Origin: Actinomadura syzygii | GTDB taxonomy: Bacteria; Actinomycetota; Actinomycetes; Streptosporangiales; Streptosporangiaceae | Length of the DNA stretch: 64,000 nt | NCBI RefSeq assembly: GCF_008085905.1 | Contig: NZ_VSFF01000022.1 | Span: forward strand, 1 to 64,000 | Direction of reading: 5' to 3' | Shown here: piece after piece, positions 8,447 to 16,711 of the stretch | How the letters are laid out: the number at the start of each line of letters is the position of its first letter | How positions within the stretch are numbered: the stretch's first letter is position 1 | Notes under the pieces: model-generated | What the model was told of the DNA's origin: nothing | The model's input: only the letters and a program-made list of their open reading frames with translations | Databases searched by the model: none | Program-made: the position numbers and the translations under genes

Positions 8447-9586
8447 ATGAGCGTTGGCAACCGGGCACAGGTCATCACACGCTGGGGGGCCATCGCCTTC
8501 ATGGCCGCGGCGGTCCTCACCGCCACCGCCGGCGGGTTCGCCCAGTCCTACGCGGGCCTCTACCACTGGGCGATGGAGCACGGCCTGCGCGGCTGGAAGG
8601 CCGAGTCGTTCCCGCTGCTCGTGGACCTGTTCATCATCGTCGGCGAGCTGGGCCTGTTCCTGCTGGCCATCGACGCCTTCGTGCTCCGCCGCCGGGCCCT
8701 GCTGAGCTGGCTCGACTTCTTCCTGCCGCTGACCATCGCCCTCGCCGGGTGGACGGCCAGCCTCGTCTTCAACGTCGGCCACGTCGGCAACAAGACGTTC
8801 TCCTACCAGGCGACGGCCGCCGTCCCGCCGATCGTGTCGATGCTCGGCCTGTTCGTCCTGCTGCGGACGCTGCACCGGTACGTCGCGCGGGACGACGAGG
8901 AGGAGCCGCAGAAGCCCGCCGAGCCGCAGGCCCGCGCCATCGCCGGTCCGGTCACGCTGAACCAGATCACGCTGATGCCGCTGCGCAACACCGGGCCGTT
9001 CCCGCAGATCCAGGTGCCCGGCCACGCCGGGAAGGCGATCGAGTCCGGCGTCCCGGAGGCCGGCCAGGCGCGGGACGGGGAGTCCGCCGACGCGGCCGAG
9101 CCCGCCGAGGCCCCGGCCGCCGCCGCGGCGGAGGCGTCCCCCGCGCCGAGCACCGCCGTGCGGGCCGCCGCCGCCAGGCCGCCCGCGCGCGCCCCCGAGC
9201 CGGAGCCCGAGCCCGAACTGGCCGTCGTGAGCGCCGCCGCGCGCGGCGCGATGAACGGCCGCAGCGGCTACGGCGCGCCCGCCCCCGTCGAGGAGCCCGC
9301 GCCCGCCCCCGACCCGGAGAACCTGCGCGCCCTCGTCATCGAGATCCTGGAGCGCCGGCACGGCGACGTCGCCGCGACGCTCGACGAGGTGAGGTCCGAG
9401 GGCTACACCTCCGACGAGGCCGAGATCCAGCGGATCAGCGACAACCACTGGTTCCCGTACGCGGTGTACCGGCTGCTGGCCAAGCACCACGGCGACGGCG
9501 AGCTGGTCGCGCAGGAGCTGCGCGCGCAGGGCATCCAGTACGACCAGGCCGCGCTGGACGAGCTCGTCCGCTCCTGGCGCGTCTGA
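8447..9586 (+). CDS. DUF2637 membrane protein with C-terminal tandem repeat
   Basis: A 379-residue protein. Residues 8-150 hold four hydrophobic helices in the DUF2637 arrangement (TRWGAIAFMAAAVLTATAGG, FPLLVDLFIIVGELGLFLLA, LDFFLPLTIALAGWTASLVF, PPIVSMLGLFVLLRTL). A low-complexity Ala/Pro/Glu linker of about 130 residues follows. The last 80 residues are two similar helical units, each with a HGD motif (ILERRHGDVAATLDEVRSEG and LLAKHHGDGELVAQELRAQG). DUF2637 proteins include the Spd spread proteins of Streptomyces plasmids, but chromosomal copies are common. The ATG at 8447 is chosen for its GGGAG site. No transfer genes are nearby. Confidence 0.85.
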   Translation: MSVGNRAQVITRWGAIAFMAAAVLTATAGGFAQSYAGLYHWAMEHGLRGWKAESFPLLVDLFIIVGELGLFLLAIDAFVLRRRALLSWLDFFLPLTIALAGWTASLVFNVGHVGNKTFSYQATAAVPPIVSMLGLFVLLRTLHRYVARDDEEEPQKPAEPQARAIAGPVTLNQITLMPLRNTGPFPQIQVPGHAGKAIESGVPEAGQARDGESADAAEPAEAPAAAAAEASPAPSTAVRAAAARPPARAPEPEPEPELAVVSAAARGAMNGRSGYGAPAPVEEPAPAPDPENLRALVIEILERRHGDVAATLDEVRSEGYTSDEAEIQRISDNHWFPYAVYRLLAKHHGDGELVAQELRAQGIQYDQAALDELVRSWRV

Positions 9587-9612
9587 GGCTCCAGCCCCAC
9601 CCGGCACTTTCC

Positions 9613-9648
9613 GGACCGGCCGTCCCCGTCATTGCGGGCGGCCGGTCC
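9613..9648 (+). terminator. GC-rich hairpin after DUF2637 gene
   Basis: GGACCGGCCG (9613-9622) pairs perfectly with CGGCCGGTCC (9639-9648), and the loop can extend the stem through CCCG/CGGG. No T-run follows. It lies 26 bp after the stop codon of the DUF2637 gene. Confidence 0.55.
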
Positions 9649-9767
9649 TCCGCGTATTCACATGATCACGCGCGGTCCGTGTCAGGCTGTGCGTGTCCTC
9701 GGTCCGCGCCGGGCCGTCCGACGACGGCGGGGACGGCGCGGGCGCCCCCGCGACGCCGGGAGATCCG

Positions 9768-10760
9768 ATGAAGACGCCTCTCGCCGCGGTCGCCGCCGCG
9801 GCCGCCCTCGGCGGTGCCCTCACCGGGTACCTCCTCGCCCCCTCGACGGGCGACGCCGCCGCCCGTCCCGTCGCCGCCCCGATCGCGTACCCGAGCGGCA
9901 CCCTGCACGTCGCGCTGAACATGCCCCCCGGGGACCGCGCCAAGGCGGCCGCGCTCGGCTACAACCTGTTCGACACCGAGCCGAACGAGGGCGACATCGC
10001 GTCCCTGCCGAGGGGCGGGCGCGCGCTGATCTGGGTCGGCAACACGACCTGCGGCTCCTTCGCGCCGGACGACGTGTCCGAGTTCGCCGGGCTGGTGAAG
10101 CGGTTCGCCGACGACGACCGCGTCTACGGCTGGTACCTGTCCGACGAGCCGAACCCGGACGAGTGCCCGGACGTCGTCGGCAAGATCCGCGAGCGCGCCG
10201 ACGTCGTCCACCGGTACGCGCCCCGCCAGAAGGCGTTCGCGTCGCTCACCGACTGGGAGATGGAGCCGCTGAAGCCGTCCGCGACCCATCTCGACCTCGT
10301 CGGCCTCGACCCCTACCCCTGCCGGGCGGAGGGCGGCCGCTGCGACCTGACCGCGATCGACAAGATGCTCGGGCGGGCGCGCCGCGCCGACATCCCCGGC
10401 CGCATGGTCGTCCCGGTGTTCCAGACGTTCGGGCAGAGCTGCAACGCGGGCGACCACAACTGGCGGCTCCCGGCCGCCGCGGAGATGCGGAGCATGCTCG
10501 CGCGCTGGGACCGGTTCGTCCCCCGGCCCGCGTTCGACATCAGCTACTCGTGGGGACGGCAGGACGCCTGGGCCTGCCCGTCCCTCGCCGACGCGGACGG
10601 CCGCAACGGCATGCCCGACCTGCACGGCGTCATGAAGCGGCACAACACGCGCCGGGACGGCCCCGGCCTGCCCGCGCGCAGCCCGAAGCCCGCGACGTCG
10701 GCCGAGCCGGAGTCGCCGCCGTCGACGCCGCCGCCGAGCGGGTGCCCCGGGACGCCCTAG
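9768..10760 (+). CDS. secreted TIM-barrel glycosidase-like protein, function unknown
   Basis: A 330-residue protein with an N-terminal signal segment (MKTPLAAVAAAAALGGALTGYLLA). The mature part has recurring strand-like motifs seen in glycosidase barrels: ALGYNLFDTEP, DDRVYGWYLSDEPNPDEC, HLDLVGLDPYPC, and GRMVVPVFQTFGQ. The Asp-Glu in WYLSDEP sits where retaining GH5-like or GH42-like enzymes carry their acid/base. Four or more Cys suggest extracytoplasmic disulfides. The tail is Pro/Ser rich. The ATG at 9768 after GGGAG is preferred over the GTG 75 bp upstream. The substrate is not predictable and the catalytic nature is an inference. Confidence 0.7.
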   Translation: MKTPLAAVAAAAALGGALTGYLLAPSTGDAAARPVAAPIAYPSGTLHVALNMPPGDRAKAAALGYNLFDTEPNEGDIASLPRGGRALIWVGNTTCGSFAPDDVSEFAGLVKRFADDDRVYGWYLSDEPNPDECPDVVGKIRERADVVHRYAPRQKAFASLTDWEMEPLKPSATHLDLVGLDPYPCRAEGGRCDLTAIDKMLGRARRADIPGRMVVPVFQTFGQSCNAGDHNWRLPAAAEMRSMLARWDRFVPRPAFDISYSWGRQDAWACPSLADADGRNGMPDLHGVMKRHNTRRDGPGLPARSPKPATSAEPESPPSTPPPSGCPGTP

Positions 10761-10779
10761 GCCGCCGCGGTCAGGCGGC
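10761..10779. terminator. small hairpin between convergent genes
   Basis: GCCGCC (10761-10766) and GGCGGC (10774-10779) flank a 7-nt loop in the 10-bp gap, and into the 3' end, of two convergent genes. It may help bidirectional termination, but the stem is short and there is no T-run. Confidence 0.3.
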
Positions 10780-12483
10780 GCCGGGTGAGGCGTTCTGCAG
10801 CGCGGGCTCGTCCCGGACGTCGTCGTCGTGCACGTAGCGGCGCCCGCGCAGCAGCGACACCAGCGCCGCCACCAGCGACATCGCGATCGCCATGCTGAAC
10901 ACGATGACGAGGCCGTGGTGGAACGGCTCGGAGATCAGGTTCGGGAAGTAGGAGCGTCCGGTGAGGGTGTTCAGGTCGTCCGGCGCGAGCCTGCCGAGCA
11001 CGCCGAACGGCGCGAGGAGGTTCTGGATCGGGTTGTAGCCGAGGAACGCGGCGAACAGCGTGCCGACCGGCGGCAGGTCCCCGACCTGCGCGGCGGGCCC
11101 GGCCGGGACGCCGTGCTCGGTCAGCCCCCGCGTCAGCGTCCGGGGCAGCGTGTTCGACAGGCCCGCGATCATCAGTGAGAAGAACACGCCGATCGACAGC
11201 ACCATGCCGGCGTTCATGAAGGTGGCGCGCATGCCGGAGGCGACGCCGCGCTGGTCCGCCGGCACCGAGTTCATGATCGCCGTGGTGTTGGGGGCGGCGA
11301 ACAGCCCGGACCCGATCCCGTTGAGGAAGATCAGCAGCGCGAACGTGCCGTAGCCGAAGTCGGTGGGGATCACCAGCAGGCCGCCGAAGGCCAGCGCGGA
11401 CAGCACCAGCCCGCCGGACGCGAACGCCCGCGCCCCGTACCGGTCGGACAGGTGCCCGGAGATCGGCCCGGCGACGAGGAACCCGCAGGTGAGCGGCAGC
11501 AGGTAGATCCCGGCCCAGAGCGGGGTGTCCTCGAAGTCGTAGCCGTGCAGCGGCAGCCAGATGCCCTGCAGCCAGATGATGAGCATGAACTGCATCCCGC
11601 CGCGCGAGATCGCCGCGAGCAGCCCGGCGAGGTTCCCGGCCGCGAACGCGCGGATGCGGAACAGCCCGAGGTGGAACATCGGCTGCGCCACCTTCGTCTC
11701 GATCACGCAGAACGCGGCGAGGACGGCCGCGCCGCCGATGATCCCGCCGAGCACCCAGGGGTTCGTCCAGCCCATGTCGTGGCCGCCGTAGGGCTGGATG
11801 CCGTAGGTGATCCCGGCGAGCAGCGCGGTCAGCCCGACGGCGAACGTCGCGTTGCCGAGCCAGTCGATCTTCGCGCCGACGGCCCTGGTCGCGGTCTCGT
11901 TGAGGCTGCGGTAGGCCCAGATCGTCCCGGCGATCCCGATCGGGGCGGACGCGAAGAACACCAGCCGCCAGTTGACCTCGCTGAGCAGGCCGCCCGCGAC
12001 CAGGCCGAGGAACGTTCCAGCGATGCCCGCGACCTGGTTGACGCCCATCGCCATGCCCCGCCGGTCGGCCGGGAAGGCGTCGGTGAGGATCGCGGCGGAG
12101 TTCGCCATCAGCATCGCGCCGCCGATGCCCTCGAACACCCGCCAGCCGATGAGCCAGACCGCGCCCGCGCCGCCGTGCAGCGGGTCCAGCGCGAGGACGA
12201 TCGTCCCGACCGTGAACACCGCGAACCCGAGGTTGTACATCCGCACGCGCCCGAACATGTCGCCGAGCCGGCCGAGCGTCACGACCAGCACCGCCGAGAC
12301 GAGCATGTAGCCCATCAGGATCCAGAGCAGGTAGCTGACGTTGCCGGGTTCGAGCGGGTTCAGGTGGATGCCGCGGAAGATCGCCGGCAGCGAGATGATC
12401 ACGATAGAGGAGTTGACCGTTGCCAGCAGCATGCCCAGTGTCGTGTTGCTCAGCGCGATCCACGGATAGTGCTTGGACGGCAC
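10771..12483 (-). CDS. MFS transporter, DHA2 drug:H+ antiporter family
   Basis: A 570-residue membrane protein with about 14 hydrophobic helices, as in the DHA2 (EmrB/QacA) group. It opens with WIALSNTTLGMLLATVNSSIVIISLPAIF, carries the MFS loop motif in VVTLGRLGDMFGRVRMYNLGF, and has a proton-antiporter-type helix AVWLIGWRVFEGIGGAMLMANSAAI. A large extracytoplasmic loop between the last two helices is typical. The GTG start is supported by GGGAGGGG nearby. The substrate is unknown. An inverted repeat 31-49 bp upstream looks like a repressor operator although no repressor gene adjoins. Confidence 0.92.
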   Translation of the reverse strand: MPSKHYPWIALSNTTLGMLLATVNSSIVIISLPAIFRGIHLNPLEPGNVSYLLWILMGYMLVSAVLVVTLGRLGDMFGRVRMYNLGFAVFTVGTIVLALDPLHGGAGAVWLIGWRVFEGIGGAMLMANSAAILTDAFPADRRGMAMGVNQVAGIAGTFLGLVAGGLLSEVNWRLVFFASAPIGIAGTIWAYRSLNETATRAVGAKIDWLGNATFAVGLTALLAGITYGIQPYGGHDMGWTNPWVLGGIIGGAAVLAAFCVIETKVAQPMFHLGLFRIRAFAAGNLAGLLAAISRGGMQFMLIIWLQGIWLPLHGYDFEDTPLWAGIYLLPLTCGFLVAGPISGHLSDRYGARAFASGGLVLSALAFGGLLVIPTDFGYGTFALLIFLNGIGSGLFAAPNTTAIMNSVPADQRGVASGMRATFMNAGMVLSIGVFFSLMIAGLSNTLPRTLTRGLTEHGVPAGPAAQVGDLPPVGTLFAAFLGYNPIQNLLAPFGVLGRLAPDDLNTLTGRSYFPNLISEPFHHGLVIVFSMAIAMSLVAALVSLLRGRRYVHDDDVRDEPALQNASPGAA

Positions 12484-12513
12484 GTCCCGAACCCCTCCCG
12501 GTCGGCGGGCAGA

Positions 12514-12532
12514 TAGTTGCTTTCGCTAACTA
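12514..12532. promoter_or_regulatory. candidate operator upstream of MFS exporter
   Basis: TAGTTGC-TTTC-GCTAACTA is a near-perfect inverted repeat (one extra A in the right arm) just upstream of the exporter's start. TAGTTGC/TAGTTAGC arms resemble MarR-type half-sites. The local sequence is AT-rich against its surroundings, as expected of a promoter. The regulator is not in the window next to it. Confidence 0.5.
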
Positions 12533-12576
12533 ATCATATGCCCGTTCCAATCCGCGGTGGAGGCTTCGGGGTGGCA

Positions 12577-12622
12577 CCAAAAAGCGGAGGGCGCCTCCAT
12601 CCGGTGGGACGGAGGCGCCCTC
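12577..12622 (-). terminator. intrinsic terminator of the PEBP gene
   Basis: GAGGGCGCCTCC (12587-12598) and GGAGGCGCCCTC (12611-12622) form a perfect 12-bp stem with a 12-nt loop. On the minus strand the stem is followed within three bases by TTTTT (12579-12583 region), the classical Rho-independent form. It lies 41 bp after the stop of the minus-strand PEBP gene. Confidence 0.88.
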
Positions 12623-12662
12623 TGACGCACTCGCACACGCGCTCCGCGGGCGTTGCCGCGGC

Positions 12663-13280
12663 TCAGGACTCGCCGGACACCTTGGTCGTCGCGATCGTCG
12701 CCTTGGCGATGACGTCGGCCGCGGCGCGAACCGTGGATTTGTCGTTCAGCTCGGTGAGCGTCGCGCGGTTGAGCGCGTAGAGGGTGAACTCGTAGGTGTT
12801 CACCGACGACGGCGAGCACGGCCCCTGGTATCCGAAGAGGCTCGCGCTTCCACGGTAGTAGACCTGCCGCGAGCCCTTCGGGACCGCGGGCTGGTAGACG
12901 TGCTCGACGTTCTGCGGGAGCGCGGCCGCGTCCGGCGGGATGTCGTAGATGATCCAGTGGAGCAGGGCGTTGTTGTCGAGGTCGCGCATGATGATCGCGT
13001 AGCTCTTCGCCTCGGCCGGTCCGCCCGACCACGCGAACGGCGGCGACTCGTTCTTCTTCTGCGGATCGTTGTCGCCGCTGCTGGTGCACTCGTGCACCTT
13101 CGGGATCATCCCGCCGGGCTGGAAGGCGCTGCTGGTGATGGTGAACGCGGCCCGCTTCGGCGCCGCGGGCGCGGGCGCGGCGGGATCCGGGGCGGCCGTC
13201 GAGGGGGCGGCGGCGGCCACCGACGTACCGGCGGCGCAGACGACGAGCAGGACGGATGAGACGGTTCGCTTGATGATCAC
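12663..13280 (-). CDS. secreted YbhB/YbcL family (PEBP, Raf-kinase-inhibitor-like) protein
   Basis: A 205-residue protein with a signal peptide (IIKRTVSSVLLVVCAAGTSVAAAAP) and an Ala/Pro linker, then a PEBP fold from about residue 45. Motifs include FTITSSAFQPGGMIPKVHECTS, ESPPFAWSGGP, SYAIIMRDLDNNALLHWIIYDIP (the conserved D..........HW anion-binding site) and FGYQGPCSPS. Bacterial PEBP proteins have no settled function; phospholipid or small-ligand binding is usual speculation. The GTG start has AGGAG at the right distance. Monocistronic, ended by a strong terminator. The 208-bp upstream gap to the next gene shows nothing distinctive. Confidence 0.9.
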   Translation of the reverse strand: MIIKRTVSSVLLVVCAAGTSVAAAAPSTAAPDPAAPAPAAPKRAAFTITSSAFQPGGMIPKVHECTSSGDNDPQKKNESPPFAWSGGPAEAKSYAIIMRDLDNNALLHWIIYDIPPDAAALPQNVEHVYQPAVPKGSRQVYYRGSASLFGYQGPCSPSSVNTYEFTLYALNRATLTELNDKSTVRAAADVIAKATIATTKVSGES

Positions 13281-13488
13281 GGAGGGCTCCTAAGAATGGC
13301 AGTGATCCGGACGCCCCGCCCATTTCCTCGCCGTTGGCCGAAGTGTAGGAACCGGGGCCGGAGGCGGCCATTGCAGGCCGTGCCGGATCGACCGTCCGCC
13401 CCGGCTGCGGTTTCCCGCCGGGGAATGCGCGCCCTTGTCCGTCCCTGCCAACCGGACGGCCACTCCGGCGGGCCTCGATGAGCGGCCG

Positions 13489-14589
13489 TCAATGGGCGAA
13501 CGCGGACCCGCACTGCCGTCCCCCGCCATTGGCGGCCACCAGGTCTCCGTCGACCACCCTGCCGAACGCGTCGATTCCGCCCAGGCACGCGTATCGCGGC
13601 CGTTCCCCGCTGGTGGAGAGCGCGACGAAGTCGACCGAGCCCGGCTTCGTCTCGGTCGTGTGGGTCACGCGCATCGGCTTCCCCTGGGCGAATCCGAACG
13701 CGATGATCCGCCCCGGTTCCTTCATGAGGCCGTAGCCCTTGCGGCCGTCCTGGCCCATGACGGCGGTGGTGACGACTCCCGAGCCGCCGTCCGGCCGGCG
13801 GAAGAGGACGCGGCCCGCGCGCAGATCGGCGCCCTTGGCGCGGGTGTCGAGGGCGTACACGGTGGTGTTCGCGACGTCCCGTCCGATCCGGCCGACGCCG
13901 CTCTCGAACTCCGGGGACGCGGTCGGAGCGACGTCGCTGACGGCGTATCCGAGCGTCCGGCCGTCGTCGGCCCAGACGATGTCGCCGAGGACGGCCGCGC
14001 CGGGGCTGCTCCATGTCCGGCGGCGCCCGGAGCGGAGGTCCAGGACGGTCAGCGCGGCGCTCGGCCGCCCGACGTCGGCGCAGGGCGCGGTGGCGTAGGC
14101 GATCCGGTCGCCGTCCGGGCTGAGCGCAGGTCCGGCGACGCGTGCGGGCGTGCCGCCTCCGCTCACCGGCCGGATGCCCTTCACCCGGCCGTCCCCGGTG
14201 AGCCCGAACCGGTAGAGGACGGACTCGCACGGCTCGTCCCGCGTGGACGCGACCACGAACGTGTTCCCCGGACCGGCGACGATCTCCTCCGCCTCACCGG
14301 CGGACGGGGACGGCCGCGCGACGGAGTCCACCAGCCGGGCCCGCCCGTCCGGCCCGGGAACCGACCGGACCTCGAACCACGCCTCCGGCCCGGAGCCCCG
14401 CGAAGCGGACTGCCCGACCGTGAGGATGAAGCGCGGTCTCGCGACGGGCCCTCCGGACGGGCCGGGCTCGTCCGCCAGCAGGTTCGCCGCGCCGACCGAG
14501 CCCGCGACCGCCGCGGCCAGCGCGATCGGAGCCGCCCAGCGCCGCACCCGCCAGGACACCGGATCACGGCCGCCCGAATCGTCCGCCAT
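13489..14589 (-). CDS. membrane-anchored beta-propeller-like (TolB/WD-type) protein
   Basis: A 366-residue protein: a short cytoplasmic N-terminus, one transmembrane helix (WAAPIALAAAVAGSVGAANLL), then an extracytoplasmic region. Repeated strands such as GPALSPDGDRIAYATAPC, ALTVLDLRSGRRRTW, DIVWADDGRTLGYAV and NTTVYALDTRAKG look like TolB/PD40 blades (SPDG and DDGR turns). No enzyme motif is seen. The ATG at 14589 starts at a sensible point before the helix; an upstream GTG at 14619 is possible. Function unknown. Confidence 0.7.
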   Translation of the reverse strand: MADDSGGRDPVSWRVRRWAAPIALAAAVAGSVGAANLLADEPGPSGGPVARPRFILTVGQSASRGSGPEAWFEVRSVPGPDGRARLVDSVARPSPSAGEAEEIVAGPGNTFVVASTRDEPCESVLYRFGLTGDGRVKGIRPVSGGGTPARVAGPALSPDGDRIAYATAPCADVGRPSAALTVLDLRSGRRRTWSSPGAAVLGDIVWADDGRTLGYAVSDVAPTASPEFESGVGRIGRDVANTTVYALDTRAKGADLRAGRVLFRRPDGGSGVVTTAVMGQDGRKGYGLMKEPGRIIAFGFAQGKPMRVTHTTETKPGSVDFVALSTSGERPRYACLGGIDAFGRVVDGDLVAANGGGRQCGSAFAH

Positions 14590-14634
14590 ACGATGATCAT
14601 GCCGCCCGGCGGCGCCCACGCGCGCGCCTTTCGG

Positions 14635-15078
14635 CTATTCCGCCGCGCGCCTGATCTCTTCGATCAGCAGATCGGCGTCCCCGCGGGCCAGGTGGGTGCG
14701 GATCGGGTCGATGTAGTCGCGCGACTCGACGATCTCGCCGTCCCGGATCCGCATGACGAACACGCAGGGCACCCGCGCCGCCGTCCCGCCGGGCCGCTCG
14801 AACTCGTACGCGAACTCGGCGATGATCACTTCCGGGTCGGTCGTCTCGTGCACGACGGGGTCGACGACGCGCCGTTTCGGCAGTGTCGGACGCACCTCCG
14901 GCGGGACGGTGAAGTGCTCCGCGAGCTCGGCGCGGGCGGTCAGCGGCGCGGACTCCGGCGTCGCCATCGGGTGCCGGACGTCGGTCGCCTCCGCGTAGAG
15001 GCCCGGCAGCTCGTCGAAGCGGGCCTCGGCCACACCGTGGACGAGCCGCAGGAACACCTCGCGCGGCGTAGGGCTCAT
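14635..15078 (-). CDS. SnoaL-like (NTF2 fold) protein
   Basis: A 147-residue protein with the NTF2/SnoaL pattern: REVFLRLVHGVAEARFDELPGLYAEATDVRHP at the start, LTARAELAEHF, VIIAEFAYEFERPGGTA and FVMRIRDGEIVESRDYIDPI near the end. Such proteins are small-molecule isomerases, hydrolases or binding proteins; the substrate is unknown. It is the last gene of a three-gene operon; its ATG shares one base with the stop of the preceding AHSA1 gene, implying translational coupling. Confidence 0.85.
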   Translation of the reverse strand: MSPTPREVFLRLVHGVAEARFDELPGLYAEATDVRHPMATPESAPLTARAELAEHFTVPPEVRPTLPKRRVVDPVVHETTDPEVIIAEFAYEFERPGGTAARVPCVFVMRIRDGEIVESRDYIDPIRTHLARGDADLLIEEIRRAAE

Positions 15079-15716
15079 CAGCCCTCCGGGTTTCCGGTGT
15101 AGGCGGCGATGGTGCGGTCGGCGGAGGCGCGGGCGGCGGGCTGGTCGGCGCCCGACGCGACGTGGGCCTCGTACCAGCTCTCGCCGCTCAGCCGGGAGAA
15201 CTCCCTGCCCTCGTCCGACGCCGCCCACGTCTGGCCGTACGCGGCGCGGACGTCCTCGCCGGTCCGCAGGTGGAGGGCGAGGCCGAGGAGGCCCTGGTCC
15301 CAGCCGATGCCGACGGCGCCGGGGCCGAACCTGGCCCAGATGTCCTCGTCGACGTGCGCGATGTGCTCCAGCTCGAAGCGGGACCGGCCGTCCGGCTCGG
15401 GGGTGAGCCGGACCTCGATCCAGCTGGTCTGGCCGCCGAACTCCCAGGTGGCGAAGAAGCCCTTCGGCGGGTCGCAGCGCTCGATCGTCCCGCCCGCGTT
15501 GCCCTCCAGCTGGTAGCGGCCGCCGAGCCGCAGCTCGCCGGAGACCGGCAGGAACCAGCGGGCGATGCGCTCGGGGTCGGTGACGGCGTTCCACAGGTCG
15601 TCGATGCCGGTGTCGTAGGTCTGGCTGATGGTCGCGGTACGCGCCTCACCGGCTTCGAGCACCCGCTCGCCGACCGTGCGGCGCACCGCGTTGATCTGGC
15701 CGGACACGTCGATCAT
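15078..15716 (-). CDS. SRPBCC (AHSA1-type) domain protein
   Basis: A 212-residue START-like protein. TATISQTYDTGIDDLWNAVTDPERIARWFLPVSGELRLGG is the typical AHSA1 opening, then TSWIEVRLTPEPDGRSRFELEHIA and WARFGPGAVGIGWDQGLLGLALHL. Fusion or pairing of this domain with an ArsR repressor is frequent in actinomycetes, where the domain probably binds a hydrophobic ligand. It overlaps the ArsR gene by four bases upstream and touches the SnoaL gene downstream. Confidence 0.9.
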   Translation of the reverse strand: MIDVSGQINAVRRTVGERVLEAGEARTATISQTYDTGIDDLWNAVTDPERIARWFLPVSGELRLGGRYQLEGNAGGTIERCDPPKGFFATWEFGGQTSWIEVRLTPEPDGRSRFELEHIAHVDEDIWARFGPGAVGIGWDQGLLGLALHLRTGEDVRAAYGQTWAASDEGREFSRLSGESWYEAHVASGADQPAARASADRTIAAYTGNPEG

Positions 15717-16069
15717 GGCTCGCTCCCTGGGTCGTCGTCCTGCTCTCGTCGTGCGCGCCTACCGCGGGCGATCTCCGTCGCCAGGGCGTCGAGGCGCGGC
15801 GCCCAGAACCCGCGGAACCGGTCGAGCCAGGCGTCGATCTCCCGGAGCGGGGCGGCGTCGACGGCGTAGAGCCGCCGGGTGCCGTCCGCCCGGACGACCG
15901 CGAACCCGGCGTCCCGCAGCACCCGAAGGTGCTGCGACACGGCCGGCTGCGAGATGCCGAACTCCGCGCGGATGACGCCCGAGACGTCCCCGGCCGACCG
16001 CTCGCCCTCGGCGAGCAGTTCCAGGATCCGGCGGCGCACCGGGTCACCCAGCACATCGAACGCGTGCAC
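15713..16069 (-). CDS. ArsR family transcriptional regulator
   Basis: A 118-residue winged-helix protein (MHAFDVLGDPVRRRILELLAEGERSAGDVSG, then FGISQPAVSQHLRVLRDAGFAVVRADGTRRLYAV). The usual metal-binding Cys pair of ArsR/SmtB sensors is absent, consistent with the PaaX-like, non-metal ArsR group that is coupled to AHSA1 proteins. It heads the ArsR-AHSA1-SnoaL operon with a 4-bp ATGA overlap. Starts at GTG. The palindrome GGCTTATATAAGCC lies 20 bp upstream and is the obvious autoregulatory site. Confidence 0.9.
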   Translation of the reverse strand: MHAFDVLGDPVRRRILELLAEGERSAGDVSGVIRAEFGISQPAVSQHLRVLRDAGFAVVRADGTRRLYAVDAAPLREIDAWLDRFRGFWAPRLDALATEIARGRRARREQDDDPGSEP

Positions 16070-16088
16070 GAGGACAAGTTACAGTCTC

Positions 16089-16102
16089 GGCTTATATAAG
16101 CC
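16089..16102. promoter_or_regulatory. perfect 14-bp palindrome upstream of arsR-type gene
   Basis: GGCTTATATAAGCC is perfectly self-complementary, stands out as AT-rich, and sits 20 bp before the start codon of the ArsR gene and just past the end of the FMN reductase gene. Operator function is inferred from position and symmetry. Confidence 0.55.
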
Positions 16103-16111
16103 AACCCTTAA

Positions 16112-16711
16112 TTAGGAGCGGGCGGTTCCGGACAGCAGCGTCTCGAACGGGACGGGTTCGTCGTACGGGTCGACCTTCGGCGGGGCGGGCCGCGCGCCCA
16201 TCAGCGCGGCCAGCTCGCCTCCGGCGCGGGCGACGCGGTCGGCGAGCCGCTCGCCGCCGCCCCAGTCCTCGGACGCGGCGTACACGGCGGTCGGGACGAC
16301 GTTCGCGCGCAGGTACGCGAACAGCGGGCGCATCGCGAAGTCGATCGCGAGGGAGTGCCGCTCGGTGCCGCCGGTCGCGCCGAGGAGCACGGGCCTCCCG
16401 TCCATGGAGTCGCGGTCGAGGATGTCGACGAACGTCTTGAACAGTCCGCTGTAGGAGGCGTTGAAGGTCGGCGTGACGGCGATGAGGCCGTCCGCCTCCC
16501 CCACGGCCTCGACGGCGGCGCGCAGCGGCCCGGTCGGGAAGCCGGTGAGCGTCGCGTCCACCATGGCGTGCGCGTGGTCGCGCAGGTCGATCGTCGTGAC
16601 GTCCACGCCGCCGGGCAGCGCCCCGGCGGTCGCGGCGGCGAGCCGGTCGGCGAGCAGCCGCGTCGACGACGGCTGCCCGAGCCCGGCGGAGACGACGGCG
16701 AGCCTGGTCAT
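16112..16711 (-). CDS. NADPH-dependent FMN reductase, CE1759 family
   Basis: A 199-residue flavodoxin-fold reductase. The N-terminal VVSAGLGQPSSTRLLADRLA is the flavin phosphate-binding loop, and VTPTFNASYSGLFKTFVDILDRDSMDGRPVLLGATGGTERH completes the family signature. It would supply reduced FMN to the adjacent LLM-class monooxygenase; the two genes overlap by four bases (ATGA) and form the CE1758/CE1759 duo common in actinobacteria. The substrate of the pair is unknown. Confidence 0.9.
   Translation of the reverse strand: MTRLAVVSAGLGQPSSTRLLADRLAAATAGALPGGVDVTTIDLRDHAHAMVDATLTGFPTGPLRAAVEAVGEADGLIAVTPTFNASYSGLFKTFVDILDRDSMDGRPVLLGATGGTERHSLAIDFAMRPLFAYLRANVVPTAVYAASEDWGGGERLADRVARAGGELAALMGARPAPPKVDPYDEPVPFETLLSGTARS

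Noticed and set aside
8447..9586. Plasmid spread (Spd) gene indicating an integrated plasmid
   Set aside because: DUF2637 genes are common in chromosomes and no transfer, replication or integrase gene adjoins it.
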